This document shows, piece after piece, positions 24,236 to 35,529 of a DNA stretch of 64,000 nucleotides (its first letter is position 1; the number at the start of each line of letters is the position of its first letter). Location: assembly GCA_022885665.1 (NCBI GenBank), contig JAGQDJ010000012.1, positions 1 to 64,000 on the forward strand, written 5' to 3'. Source of the DNA: Triops longicaudatus. Lineage: Eukaryota; Arthropoda; Branchiopoda; Notostraca; Triopsidae. The translations under genes and the position numbers were made by a program. Below the pieces are notes generated by a model. The model saw only the letters and a program-made list of their open reading frames with translations. It was not told the origin of the DNA and did not search any database.

Positions 24236-27200
24236 ACTTTCTTACCCATTTGTCAAATTCCGGTTGAGAGTTATCTAACGCGACAAAATCTGACCCCAGA
24301 AGGTGTACTGTCTGCACGTGACGAATCATGGCTTTCCTGCTCCAGTTAGCAGCGTCGCACTGCGCGCATTTGTACCTTTGCAAAAACAAAATAAATTTAG
24401 TCAAAAACTCACACTTTCCACAAACAAAAATAGTCGAAATAAAGCGAATTAAATCTTACTTCTTGTAATTAAACTTGCGGTAAAGATGTTCGCGCATGTC
24501 ACGCGTGGCCATCGCCCGGAACGAGGGACACAGCGGACAAACCAAGAACTTTCCTTCTGGCTCGCCCAAAACGTTCGGCACATTAATTTTCTGCGGCTCA
24601 ATGCTAAGATCCTTGTCCACGGTTTCTTGCTTAGCCACGCCACCCGTAGTCTCCGGTATTCTTCTCGCCCTTTTATCCGGACTTGACGGCAAAATCGTCG
24701 CTACTGGCGCCGTGGCCTTCATATTCGATTCCTCCAGCAAAATTCCTCGAATATGCCTCACACGCGTTTCGTCCCTCTTCCACAACGGCGAAGGGGGCGG
24801 AGCTGCCGGTGCTGGTCCTTCCAGCTGCTCATAATCCGTGACATCCATCTTGTAAAACATGATCAGAACTTGCGCATCTTGGCCTTCATGATCCTGTGCC
24901 GCGTGAGTTTCCACCACTGACCGTTCTGGCGCCACAAAAGCGCAAAAAGAGCATTTGAATCTCGCGCCAATTCCGTGCACGCTGTTAATATGCTGTTCTA
25001 ACGCGCTTTCTATGTCGTGTCCGAACTTGCACATGCTACATCGCCACGCATAACGCGTTTTATCCGGCGTGGCCAACGTTCGGGCATTTTTGGTCGCAGA
25101 ATTATCGGTGCGTGCTACTTGTGGTGCATTTACTACAGCTTCTATCGTAATTTCGTCCTCAGGACCTCGAATTACGCATTCCCGGGGTGGTTGGTGCGGG
25201 TGTTTGTCATTCAAATGCCTTTCAATGATTTGCCGCTGGTAATGGTGGTAGATACAGTACCCGCATTTGTACAATCTCGACCCATGGAGTCTTAAATGCG
25301 CCCTGAAGGCTTCTAATGAATACGAAGGACGCTCCAAGCCACTTTCTGGATCGGGACAGTGTACACAAGCAAAGACCTCGTCTTTATGCAACGTCACCAG
25401 GTGGCATTTCAGCATGCTCTCGTTGACCGTCAAGTACCGGCAATCCTTGTACCCGCACACGAAACGCTGGTGCTCTTCGACGAATTTCGGTAACTGAGCC
25501 ATTTCGGTTGGCGAAACATGTGTTCGGAGATTGCGTGGCTCTGTTGCATGCGAGCTGTAGGCTAAATTGGTCATTTTGTCGAACATGCGTTCCTTCTTTT
25601 CTAGGCAGGGCACAGGGTTAATAGGAGCCTGCGTTGGGATTTCGGTTTTGAGAGCCACAGGGTTCGTGGCACTGACTCCTGCGTTGTTATTATCCTGGTC
25701 CTTGTCTCCGGCATCCACGTTATTGGCTGTGACGGGTAAGGTAGCGTTTTGATGCAAGTTTAAATGACGTACCAAGTTGGTACGGACTTTGCTAAAGTAC
25801 GTGCAATGAGCACAGCGTAAGGCAGTTGTGAAAATGCTTTTGTGAGGCAGAGAATTCACGTCGTCCATCGAGTACGTTAATTTCATACTTGCATTGTTTC
25901 CGCAATAATTAAGGCCCGGTTCGAGCTTGACGCCGTTAACAACAGTTCCGGCTTTATTGGGCGACGCGGGAGGCAAACCGGCCTTTAAACGCATGGTGGG
26001 CGTGACAACTTCACGGGGGAAAATGCCAAAATTGCCGTTATCTTGATCAACTGGTAAAGTTTGCGGAATCATTTCCCATTGCGTGACTTTATGAACCGAT
26101 TTCAGGTGTTTTTTAACGTGGTTCGCTAAGGGCGTTCGGTACTGGCACAAACCGCATGAAAAGCGCTTGGCTCCGTGTAGAGGTAAATGCTCAAGGAGGT
26201 GCAAAGCTTGCCGGAAGGGGCGCTCGCATACGCGACAGACTAACTGCTTACAAGTTTTGATCAAAGGACAGTCGTTCAGGTGGTCTTTGAGCTCAGCAGA
26301 GGACATGCTGCTGAAATTACACTGAACGTGGCCACAACGAAACAGGGCGTGGCCTGTAAGGCCCTCGCCTTCCTCTTCAGCTTCCTTGTCCTCGTTGGAC
26401 TCGTCCTCTGTTTCTTTTGGGGTACTCGAAGCTTCGGTAGTGTCGTTAGAGGTGAGAAGTGAGGAAGCGGCTTGATTCTGTACATCGGTGGGCGTGGCTT
26501 GAGGAGCTGCTGCTGTTTCTACTGAAGAGTCTTCGGTACAAAGAGTTTCAACGGACTCGATACGCAAGAACTGAACTTCGCTGGGTTGTTCAACAGGTGC
26601 AACGGTTGGTGGTGGCAATGGCTCATCGTCAGCAATGGTGCTTTCTGGTTGGGAAGACGGAGTTTCTGGAATAGAAAAGAACAATAGTTTACCAGCTTTT
26701 TATACGCATCAGTAGCCAATAGCGTTATATTTTTAATAGACTTGGGCATTTTGACATATATCCCAAATGAAATAGAATTTGACTTAGCTAGTGTTTAAAA
26801 GAAAAATTTTTTAAAAGCAAAGTGAATTCAGCTTTACACTATTTTATAGAGCGGAAATGGTACGCTGCATCCTGCAAATAAATATTATAACCACATATAT
26901 GTGTAAAATCAAAGAAGAGCAATTTTTTGCATCCAAAAAGGAACTCACTGAAAACCTTACACAAAATATACTTCAAGTTAAAGCTTAACGACAAAGAATA
27001 TATCAATGCGCTGCGGTATGCGATGGATAAAGAAAGATAGCGAAAGTCGATTATCTGTTGCTTTGGCAGCACGTTCACCCTTTCTGAGCAGAATTTTAAA
27101 ATCTCAATACTTTTCTCAAGGAAGTCACATGCTTCACTTCCGGGAAAGATTATCGATTTGTGACACCTGTGAGATCTTTTTCTACGGCAAAATGTCTAGT

Positions 27201-30200
27201 CATTTTGAGTTTATTTTATTATGAAGGCCTTTACTAAGAACCAAAGCAAGAAAGTTCTTATCCCACCTTTGGAATCTTTTTGAGGAGCGTCAAGGCTGGG
27301 TTCATCACTTGATTCCCGACTGTTAACAGCTTTTGGAAACCGTAATGCAGCTACAAAACGATACAACGGAATTAGTATAAAATTTTTTTTGCGTAATCAA
27401 AACTAAATCCAAAAACATAAATAAAAAAATAAAAGAAAGTATATATATATCTGCATTTCCTCACCAACGATTTGCGGTTTTATCTCTGTGTCCTCTACTT
27501 CCACCGTGGACACCAATTCTCCTTCTTCTTCGCTTTCATCAACTACAAAACTGGGCACCGCTTGGGCCATGGCTTCCAATTCCCGGTCCAAATCCTCCTC
27601 CTCTTCCTTGCTTTGTCCATCATGTACCGTCGGTACGTTGGTTCGGTTTCCGGTTTCCTTCTCTTCCTTCGTGGCCAGCTTTTCTACCCTTAAGAACGCA
27701 ACCCGGCTAACCTCCGCCCCATCGACAGCACACGGTCCCTCGATATGTTTTCTGACCCTTCCTTCGTGAAGCTGCGCGTAGTTACATCTGCTACAAACAT
27801 AACCATTCAGCCAAAACGTGTCTCTATCCACGTGCGCTGCCTCGACTTCGAAAAAATGACGATCTTGGGTCGTGTGTAGCGAGCCCATATGAGCTTCAAT
27901 GCCCTCTAGCGACGCTGATTTGTGGCTGCAGTACCCGCAAGTGTACCGGTACTCGCCCGTGTGGACCGTCACGTGATCCTGCATCGTGTACAAATTCTCA
28001 AATTCAGCCTTGCACCACAAGCAGCTAAAAATGGTCCCAGGCGGCAGGGCGTGGCTTAAGGCGTGTTCTAAGCACTGCCACCTTCTGTCAAAAGCTTGCG
28101 CTGGTGGTGGACACAACTGGCATTTCAACGAACTCCCTCCAACCCACTTATCCGGAATCCAGTGCAAACTGGGCATCTTGGCATACGTCGGCCACCGAGT
28201 AGGCGGTCCCGGAACGTTGGCTACAACTTCTGGGAACTTGGCAAACGGGACTTCGATGCCCGGATGCTCGCTGACATAATGCTGGATAATGTTGACGCAG
28301 ACATACTCGCATAAAGGACAAGTATGGTACGGTTCGTCGCTTTCGTCATTCGCTTCTTCCTCGTTCACGTACATGGATCTTTTGCCGCGCAAGGACAAAT
28401 GCGTTGGAGCAAAGTTTTTCGTCTTTTTCGGACGCCCGCGTCCTCGTTTAGCTGTTTCACCTTCGCTAGCCTCGGTAGAGAGCTCTGCTGTCTTGGGTTT
28501 GGTCACTTTTTTCCCTTTTTTGTTTTTACCGCCGCCAGCCTTGGTAGGAGTACGTTTAGCCGGTTTGTCTTTCGCTTTACCGGTAGGTTCTTGGTGGTCT
28601 TTTTCGGCCTCATCGCCATGCCCACTGCTAGAACTGCGCTCTTCGACTTGTTTCTCCGCCGTGGAATCTTTAGATTTAGCTTTGCGTTTATCCAACTCTG
28701 TCACATCGAACCGCTTATAGAAGTCGACAACGTCCTCCCTAAGGCGATCTAACATCGTTTTTGAAGCTTTCTTTTTCTTCTTGGTCGTAGTACCACTCTC
28801 ATTGGCAGCCTTGTCTTTTCTACCCGATTTTCCTGCCTCTTTATCCGTGCTTTCCTCTTTGTCTTCTTCGTCCTCGGAAGAGCTCAAAACTCTGGCCCGG
28901 GAGGCGCTTTTCGCCCGACGGGGCAAAATTCTTCTGTGCTCGTTTTCGTCCTCCGCGTCTTCTTGGAATTCTTGGATTTCTCTATAAATCGTCGATTGTT
29001 CTTTGGCAGACCCAAGTTTGCGCAGTTTGTCAATAATATCTTGCGCTTCTTTGCTAGGCAAAGCTTTTTTTATGTAAGCCTCGATGATTTCCAACGGAGC
29101 GTCGTTTTCGGACTCTTTGGCAGCCTCTGACGGTACGTCTGCCGAGGCAGTGGGCGTATCCCGGGCTGGTTCTGCAGATTCCGACCCCGAGGTTGAGGAT
29201 CGTCGAGTCTGTAGTTCTTTCGGAGGCGCAGCTGACGAGGAAGGAGTTGCCGAGGACGGGGTTGAGGAAGGAGCAGCTGCAGGGGGCGGTGACGCCATAG
29301 GAGGGGCTGCAGGGGGCGGTGACGCCATAGGAGGAGGTACAGGGGGCGGTGACGCCATAGGAAGAGGTGCAGGAGACGGGGCCGAGGATGGAGGAGGCAG
29401 ATCGGGCCTTTTTTTGGGAATTTTGAACCGTTGGACACCGTAACCTTTGCCGGTTACGGGCACAGTGGTCGACGGAGGCTGGTACAAGCTGTCCAAGGGC
29501 GAAACGGGCGTGGCTTCTTCCCGGGGTGTGGCTGCAGGCTTCGGTGGCTCAGTTCGGTTCGGGGTGTACAAGGAAGACTTGGTCCTGGGGTCGTTTTTAG
29601 GTACGTTGGAGTGGGTTTCTCTGTCTTTCGTGAAGCCAGGTCTCTCGCTGGAGGAATTCGGTCTCGAGGTGGCGCTAGGAGCAGTGTAGCCACTTGGTGA
29701 ATTGCTAGTATTGCTTTGACCTGGGGAAAATTCGCAGAAAAAAGGAAATTAGTACCCGTTCAATTCAATGTCAGTTTCAATACCTCCTTCTTGACTTCGT
29801 CTCTGCCGGTACTCTTCGTACGACATTCGCTTCGCGCCATCTTTAGATCCTCCGCTTTCTCGTCTCACTCTAGTGTCCTCAGGTAGATTCGGAGCAGTTT
29901 TATTCCCTTCTGCCGGCAGAGTGGGCTTTAAAGGGGGCGGGGCGTTGTCCCAGACTTTATTAGGCCTCGTGAATGAATTCCTGTCACTAGGTGGCGCCAC
30001 GTGAGGCAAATGAGGGGCAGGTTGTAACGCAGGGGGATTAGGTAGTAGCGGTGATCGATTACGAGGAGGCGGGGTATAGGGAAAGGGACCAGCTTGTGGG
30101 TGGGGCAACAGCCCTCGTCGATTATCGAACGGCCGGTTAAGAGAATTGGAATGTATAGGCGGCGTGTCCATCCGTGGCCTTCCATAAGGTTCGTTAGGAG

Positions 30201-31217
30201 GGTAATTTCCCATAGGTGGGCCGGGAGCACCGGGCGGTCCTCTCCAGATCGTACCAGTATTGTGACGTACAGGTGGCGGCTGCTCAAAACTCGTCCAGTT
30301 GCTGGAATTCGGACGATCTTCCTGGAAATCCCGGTAATCTCTCTCATGCCGTGGCGGATGGAAGTGTGGTGGCCCGTTGGGGGGGAAATGGTTGGGATAA
30401 TCGTGATTAACCGGCCTTGGAGAGTTGTCCATGTAGTATTCTGGCGGTGGGCGGTCCCAAGGACCGCTACGAGGGCCTCGGTCAGGTACATTCATTCTAT
30501 TTGGGTACGGCTGGTGGTTGTCGTATTGACTCCACGAATTGTTGTGGTATGGGGCGGAGTAATTTGACGGAGGGGGTGGAGCTTGAGAGGGGGGGTAGGG
30601 CGGGTGGTACTTGGAGTAACCGGTGGGAGGACCTTGAGGTTGCTGGAAGGGTTTGTGACGTGACGCAGCTTCTTCGAGGGGAATGACAGGGATAGAAGGT
30701 TTGTGGGTGGGGATGGGGCGGGGCTGAGGCCTTATGTGTGAATCCATGCCGTAGCCGGAATCTGGGCTTGGAGAACGTGGTGTTTGATCCCGAGAACCTC
30801 TGGACTGCCAGATTTGGAGTTCGTCGTCGGCCTCGATTTGGCGTAGGATGCTCTCGAAAGGGGGCGAGTCCGATCTTTCCCGCCTAAAATAGGCAAAAAG
30901 ACGGTTTTTATTGCTTTGAATTATAGGACTCAAGTATGGATGATAAAAAGTTATAGAACTTTTGCGAAAAAATGGGTTGTGCTGTATAAATCACTGTACT
31001 TGACCATTTCGTAGACTTTACGAAATGGTCAAGTACTGATTCTAAACCTTTAAACCGATGATTTCGTGAAGTTTTCTGGATGTCACACCAGCTGTGTGAT
31101 GCTACGTCAAAAATCCCCACCTGTGGAGTTAAAGCTATTTAACTCTCGTCTTGCGAGGTTTTTTTTACGGCCATGGTATATGGACCGTCACCCTTTATGA
31201 CTAACACAAGACACAAA

Positions 31218-31253
<36 letters not shown>

Positions 31254-32843
31254 ACTTTCAATTCCAATTTTTTGCGTAGTTTAAATCCGCAATTAGTCTG
31301 GTTAACAAGTTAAGTCAGGTTTCAGTTAGTTTACCAAAAGATGTTCTCTAGAACGAAAACTGAAACAACTAGTTGACAGTGTGATGAAAATGTGCCAGAA
31401 AAAGTAATTTTAGGCATTAAAAAGTTCTGGCACGAGTTCTTGGCTAATTTGTCTCCGCCAGGACTTATGTGTACCTAAAAATACTTAAAAGTGGGAAAAA
31501 AGTGTTTTGCCCAAAAAATGCTCTTTTGAAGAGTTCCACTTTCTTAAAGTCCTGGACTAACGCACGTGAAAAAGCGGAACTGCAGTTACTTACGGCTTGA
31601 TCACCTGAATTCACCTGAATTCCTCTTGTGTAAACGTGAATAAACATTTTATTCAATTTCCTATCTTAATGGAATATTTTTTCATATATTTACAGAACCT
31701 AAGATCTAAGATCCATTGACAGTGACGTTCTTGCTCTATCAAAAATGTGCCATTTATTTTCATAAATGACAACTTTTCATTGTTTCCTATGTTCATTGCA
31801 TGTTTGATTTTGCTTATTTATGTCCGTTTTCTGATAAGGAAATCTTTTTTCTTTTCTGGGCAAATGTGAACAGGGACACGTTTTCTATTATTACATGCTT
31901 GTCGGAATAAACTATATAATTGTAGAGCTTTGTATGTTCCCTTTTATTGCCTAAGTTAATTTTTCATTATATACGTTAATAGAAACTTAAATGGAATGAT
32001 GTGTGTATGTTTGTATGTAGGTTTCTGTGCGTCTCTTCTGCGTGTGTGGATCACGCGGTTTTTTATTTTTCCTCAAATAGTTTTATATAATTACTGTAGT
32101 TTCAGGAAAAACTTCCCCCTGAAAAATAAAGGTATAAAATTATGATAGATAATAATTATACTTACTGCTCTGACTTCATTCTGGGGTTAAGTCGTGGTGT
32201 ATTTGCATTGTCTAGTGGGATGGCCATGCCTCTTTCCTCGTCAAAAATCCTCTGCAAGATCTTATTGGCTTTTTTCATAATATCTGGCCGTACCCTAAAA
32301 GTAATACACGTTTTAATTGTCTTCGTCCTTAAACTGTGACATGGACACCTTGACTAACGCTTCTCCGGCTCTATATATGAAATAGCTTGTTAGACCACCT
32401 GGAGAATGTATGATACAAAAAGAACTTAAATCTAGTTCACACAGGCCGCAAGTCCATGTTGTCTGACATTGAAATTTTTAATAATTTAAGGAATTATCTA
32501 TCAAGCTCAGTTTATAAAACAGATTAATACTCTGAAAAGTTCCACAACTTGCATTAATTTCATTGTAAGATTTTTTGTGTTTAAAAAAGCCTTGAAATTA
32601 TAATGATTTTGAATTTATAAAAGGTCCTGATTTCTTCCTACTAAGGAAATTTACAAGCCTGCACAAGAAAGTAAGAAATACCCACCGCCTATTTTCTTCT
32701 TTGAGAAAATCGGCCATTTTCTGGACATTAGCCGTCCAGTCTTTTCTCCCCGGCTCATTCCAATATTTGCCGACCAGATGAGTTAGAAAAGCGCCGTAGC
32801 GCTGCATTTTCTGGAAGTCCTCATTATCGCCGGCACGCTCCAT
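22146..32843 (-). CDS. Gene A: giant multi-C2H2 zinc-finger protein with AT-hook
   Basis: Probable nuclear DNA/chromatin-binding protein. Eight exons in transcript order: 32843-32686, 32294-32166, 30883-29784, 29720-27465, 27350-27267, 26665-24460, 24375-24246, 24080-22146; 7,998 nt, 2,665 residues. The start is the ATG at 32843; the frame stays open upstream but only from a TTG. Residues 1-95 form a helical region shared with gene B. Residues 96-510 are Pro/Arg/Tyr-rich and disordered, with a PSIPVI motif. A helical motif (LEIIEAYIKKALPSKEAQ) and acidic/basic low complexity follow. An AT-hook-like GRGRPKK lies near 890 and RPRGRKRPR in the last exon. About 15-20 divergent C2H2 fingers occur in three blocks (about 925-1150, 1320-2020, 2100-2400), many of the YKCGYC or FVCAYC style. 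The C-terminus is an acidic E-run. I cannot name an orthologue. Several exons are multi-kb, unlike its neighbours. Confidence 0.85.
24210..24236. repeat. Poly(A) run, (A)27 on + strand
   Basis: Homopolymer in gene A intron 7 (U27 in the transcript), near the donor side of the intron. Confidence 0.8.
29281..29370. repeat. 3 x 30-bp coding minisatellite in gene A
   Basis: Three head-to-tail 30-bp units beginning AGGGGGCGGTGACGCCATAG (29281, 29311, 29341), nearly identical. On the minus strand they encode a repeated ten-residue PPMASPPPxx unit in the disordered part of gene A. Confidence 0.9.
30996..31036. repeat. Perfect 18-bp inverted repeat in gene A intron 2
   Basis: GTACTTGACCATTTCGTA (30996-31013) and its exact reverse complement (31019-31036) flank a five-base loop GACTT. 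No open frame or known site was recognised. Confidence 0.85.
31221..31252. repeat. Poly(A) run, (A)32 on + strand
   Basis: Homopolymer in gene A intron 2 (30884-32165). That intron is otherwise featureless AT-rich DNA apart from the hairpin at 30996. Confidence 0.8.
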
Positions 32844-35529
32844 TTTTTTGCCTACGCTTGCCAATTATTGATTTCTCCAGATAACTCTACAAAAGAGAAC
32901 CGTCTTAACAAGGCAAGACAAACTCAAAGAAAACGCAACGTCAAGAACCAATGAAATGCCTCACCTTCAGGGGCTTCTAGCTTTTGTCCTCTCAATTATC
33001 GACGTAGAACCAGCGTGGTTTTACGTTGAAACCACCAAACCTTTGGCAACAACAATGAACAATGTGTCCTCCCAATAATGCAAATAACCATCGTGTGTGT
33101 TACGCCATTGCGTACAGTCTAAAAGAGCCAAAAGGGACATTCCTAACGCAGAGAGCCCTGTGAGTCGACAAAAAGTTGTGCAACGTCAGGAATATCACCC
33201 ACCAAACTCGTGTCCCTTTTAGCACACTACACCATGGACCGTTGCTCCTATCTTTCTCTTTGCTTTTAAGAGTTCGTAATCGAGCACAGCTTCATCAGCA
33301 AGTGCGGGCAACGAACTTCGAAAATCACAGGAAAAATTAATCTTTCAAAGAGGGATGTCGAGACATTTTCTCCGAAATATTCGCGAAGCTCTCTTTGACC
33401 CCTTAACTTTTTACTAGCAGCACGACAGACAAATATGGCCGACCAGACTCGGACGAATGAGATATAGCGGCAGCCTCCCTTAGCCACGCCCAGTTTGCCC
33501 AACAACGCACGTAGCTTCGCTTACTGATCCTAACATCAAAACGTCCCACGCTTTCTAGTCCTCTCGCCATGTTTGCTAACACGGGTTAGGTACAGGTAAA
33601 GTATACAAGGTAAAGTGACCGCATACTAACTGTGTCTATTGTCAGCGTTGGAAGGAGACTAGCTGTCTATTGCGTAATTAATAAATAATTAGTGTTGACG
33701 TGGTGCCTTAAAGCCTCAGTTCCTTGATTTTGTAATCAATAATAGGTGTTGAGTCACGTAAGTAAAACTGACGTAAATCACAGGTTGGGCAAGTTTGTTG
33801 CCCAGATGAGAAAGTAAGCAGAAAAAGTACCGAATTATTGGAAAGTGTCTTGTAAAGCACTGTTTTATAAGTGATCTGGTGTTTTCTGACAGTAAGTATA
33901 ATGAAATAATAATAATAATGATGCAATACTGAGAAGTAAGGGTACTTATATACGCCCCATAAAATAACTGCTTTATTGCTGTCACCTTTTTTCAGACCCA
34001 AGAGTTTTTTTTAACTTTTGCACTAGGTAGCTTCTGGAAAAGAGACGAACAAAGTTTAATAAGAATTTTCTGAAGAAAAGGGACCATTTTTGTAAAAACA
34101 GGGTTAAATTGCATCACAGATTACCAATACAATTAGTGTTCCCAGCAATTTTGGTTACAGGCGACTGATGTGAAAGTTTTAGCAAATATAATTCAACCTA
34201 ATCTACCAACTTAAAAATTCACAGGGCGTACAACAGACAAATACCAAAGTAAGTACCTTATACGCAAGCTTGTTCAGTTAACTGTTGTAAAAAAAAACTC
34301 AAAATATAAAAAAAAAATCTGCTTTCCTGGCAATATGCAGCTGCTTAAAATTTGTACAGTTTCGGCTCTCTGTACCTCTTTGTGTTTTCCGAAGAAATAT
34401 TACGATAAATGGGCTTGTGAACCAACTTGTCCATGTACAATGCCAGGCTCAAACAAATGTAACCGTAATTTTGATTCAAAAATACCTGCAGAATTCACAC
34501 ATCCGTATTTCACTGAACGAATTGTAATTACAACGTCAAAAAAACGATTGAGTTCATTAACTTTCACAAAACATGCTTCGTGCAACCATTTGTAACTTTT
34601 AATATGTCTGAAGTCCACATTACAGCAATTTCTGAATTTCACAAAGCAAGTTTTCATGTGTATTGAGGAACTAGTGCTACAAATAAAATTACGTTAAGTC
34701 AAATGGAAGATTGGCTAAAAAGGCAAGATTACGTTAGAGGGCTTGAAGTAATATGAAATTATAAACTAAACATCTTTTAACGTTTAGACTGAAATGTTCT
34801 TCAACGTATGTCATAAAATGTATTTCGTCACTATGCACTAACAAGTGACCGTGTGATTTTGTGCAACATTTATGAACGGATAAATAAAAAGACAAATTGA
34901 GTGATACTTTGTTTTCTTTTCAGCAATATGTTTATAATGCATAATCAGATAAATTCATGAACAACCTAAATAAATTGTTTGCTTGTTTACTTGCTAAATT
35001 AAATTATATTTTAGAGAACAGGTTTCAATGTGAGCTACCACCTTCACACGTAAACAAAGCTGGTCACCCTGAACGGCGAACTTTTGATTCGTGTTATGAG
35101 CCTTGAATGGCGAGCGAGCAGAAAAGGCGCGAAATTACCTTTCGCAACGAGAGAATTTTGTTTTCTTTTTACTACTCCATTTTTTCATATAATTATAACA
35201 ACCTTGCTATAAAGCTTCTCCTAAGAACGTAACAAAATTTTCCGTTTATCCAAAATTCTTTATGTGAGACGCTTTTTCTGTATGTTTATGCAACCCGGGG
35301 GCAAATAACCGCATTAACTATAACAGAGTTTGTTATAAAATTATTTGCTATAACAAGGTTCTTTGTATTCTTTTGTATTACTTACTTATTAAGATGGAAT
35401 TGTTGATATTTTTGGGCTCTTAACTACGAAATGGTTCGTCGTTCAGAGAAGGCGTTCCTATCTTGTTGGATCGATATGTCGGATTTCAGTTGAGGTGTTT
35501 ATTTAAGCTAGTGGTTCAACACTCTTATC
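32844..35529. other. Divergent intergenic region between gene A and gene C
   Basis: 2.7 kb between two outward-reading genes. It should hold both promoters. I saw no TATA box, RNA gene or convincing coding exon. A GGGCGTGG octamer (CCACGCCC) lies at 33484-33491. Around 35190-35370 are short AACAAGGTT/TTGCTATAA strings that may be remnants of the pogo-like MITE family. Confidence 0.4.

Noticed and set aside
29720..29760. Gene A exon 3 ending at 29756
   Set aside because: That phase gives an immediate stop in exon 4; the donor after 29784 restores the frame.
32844..32864. Upstream start of gene A at 32864
   Set aside because: The codon is TTG, not ATG; the real ATG is at 32843.
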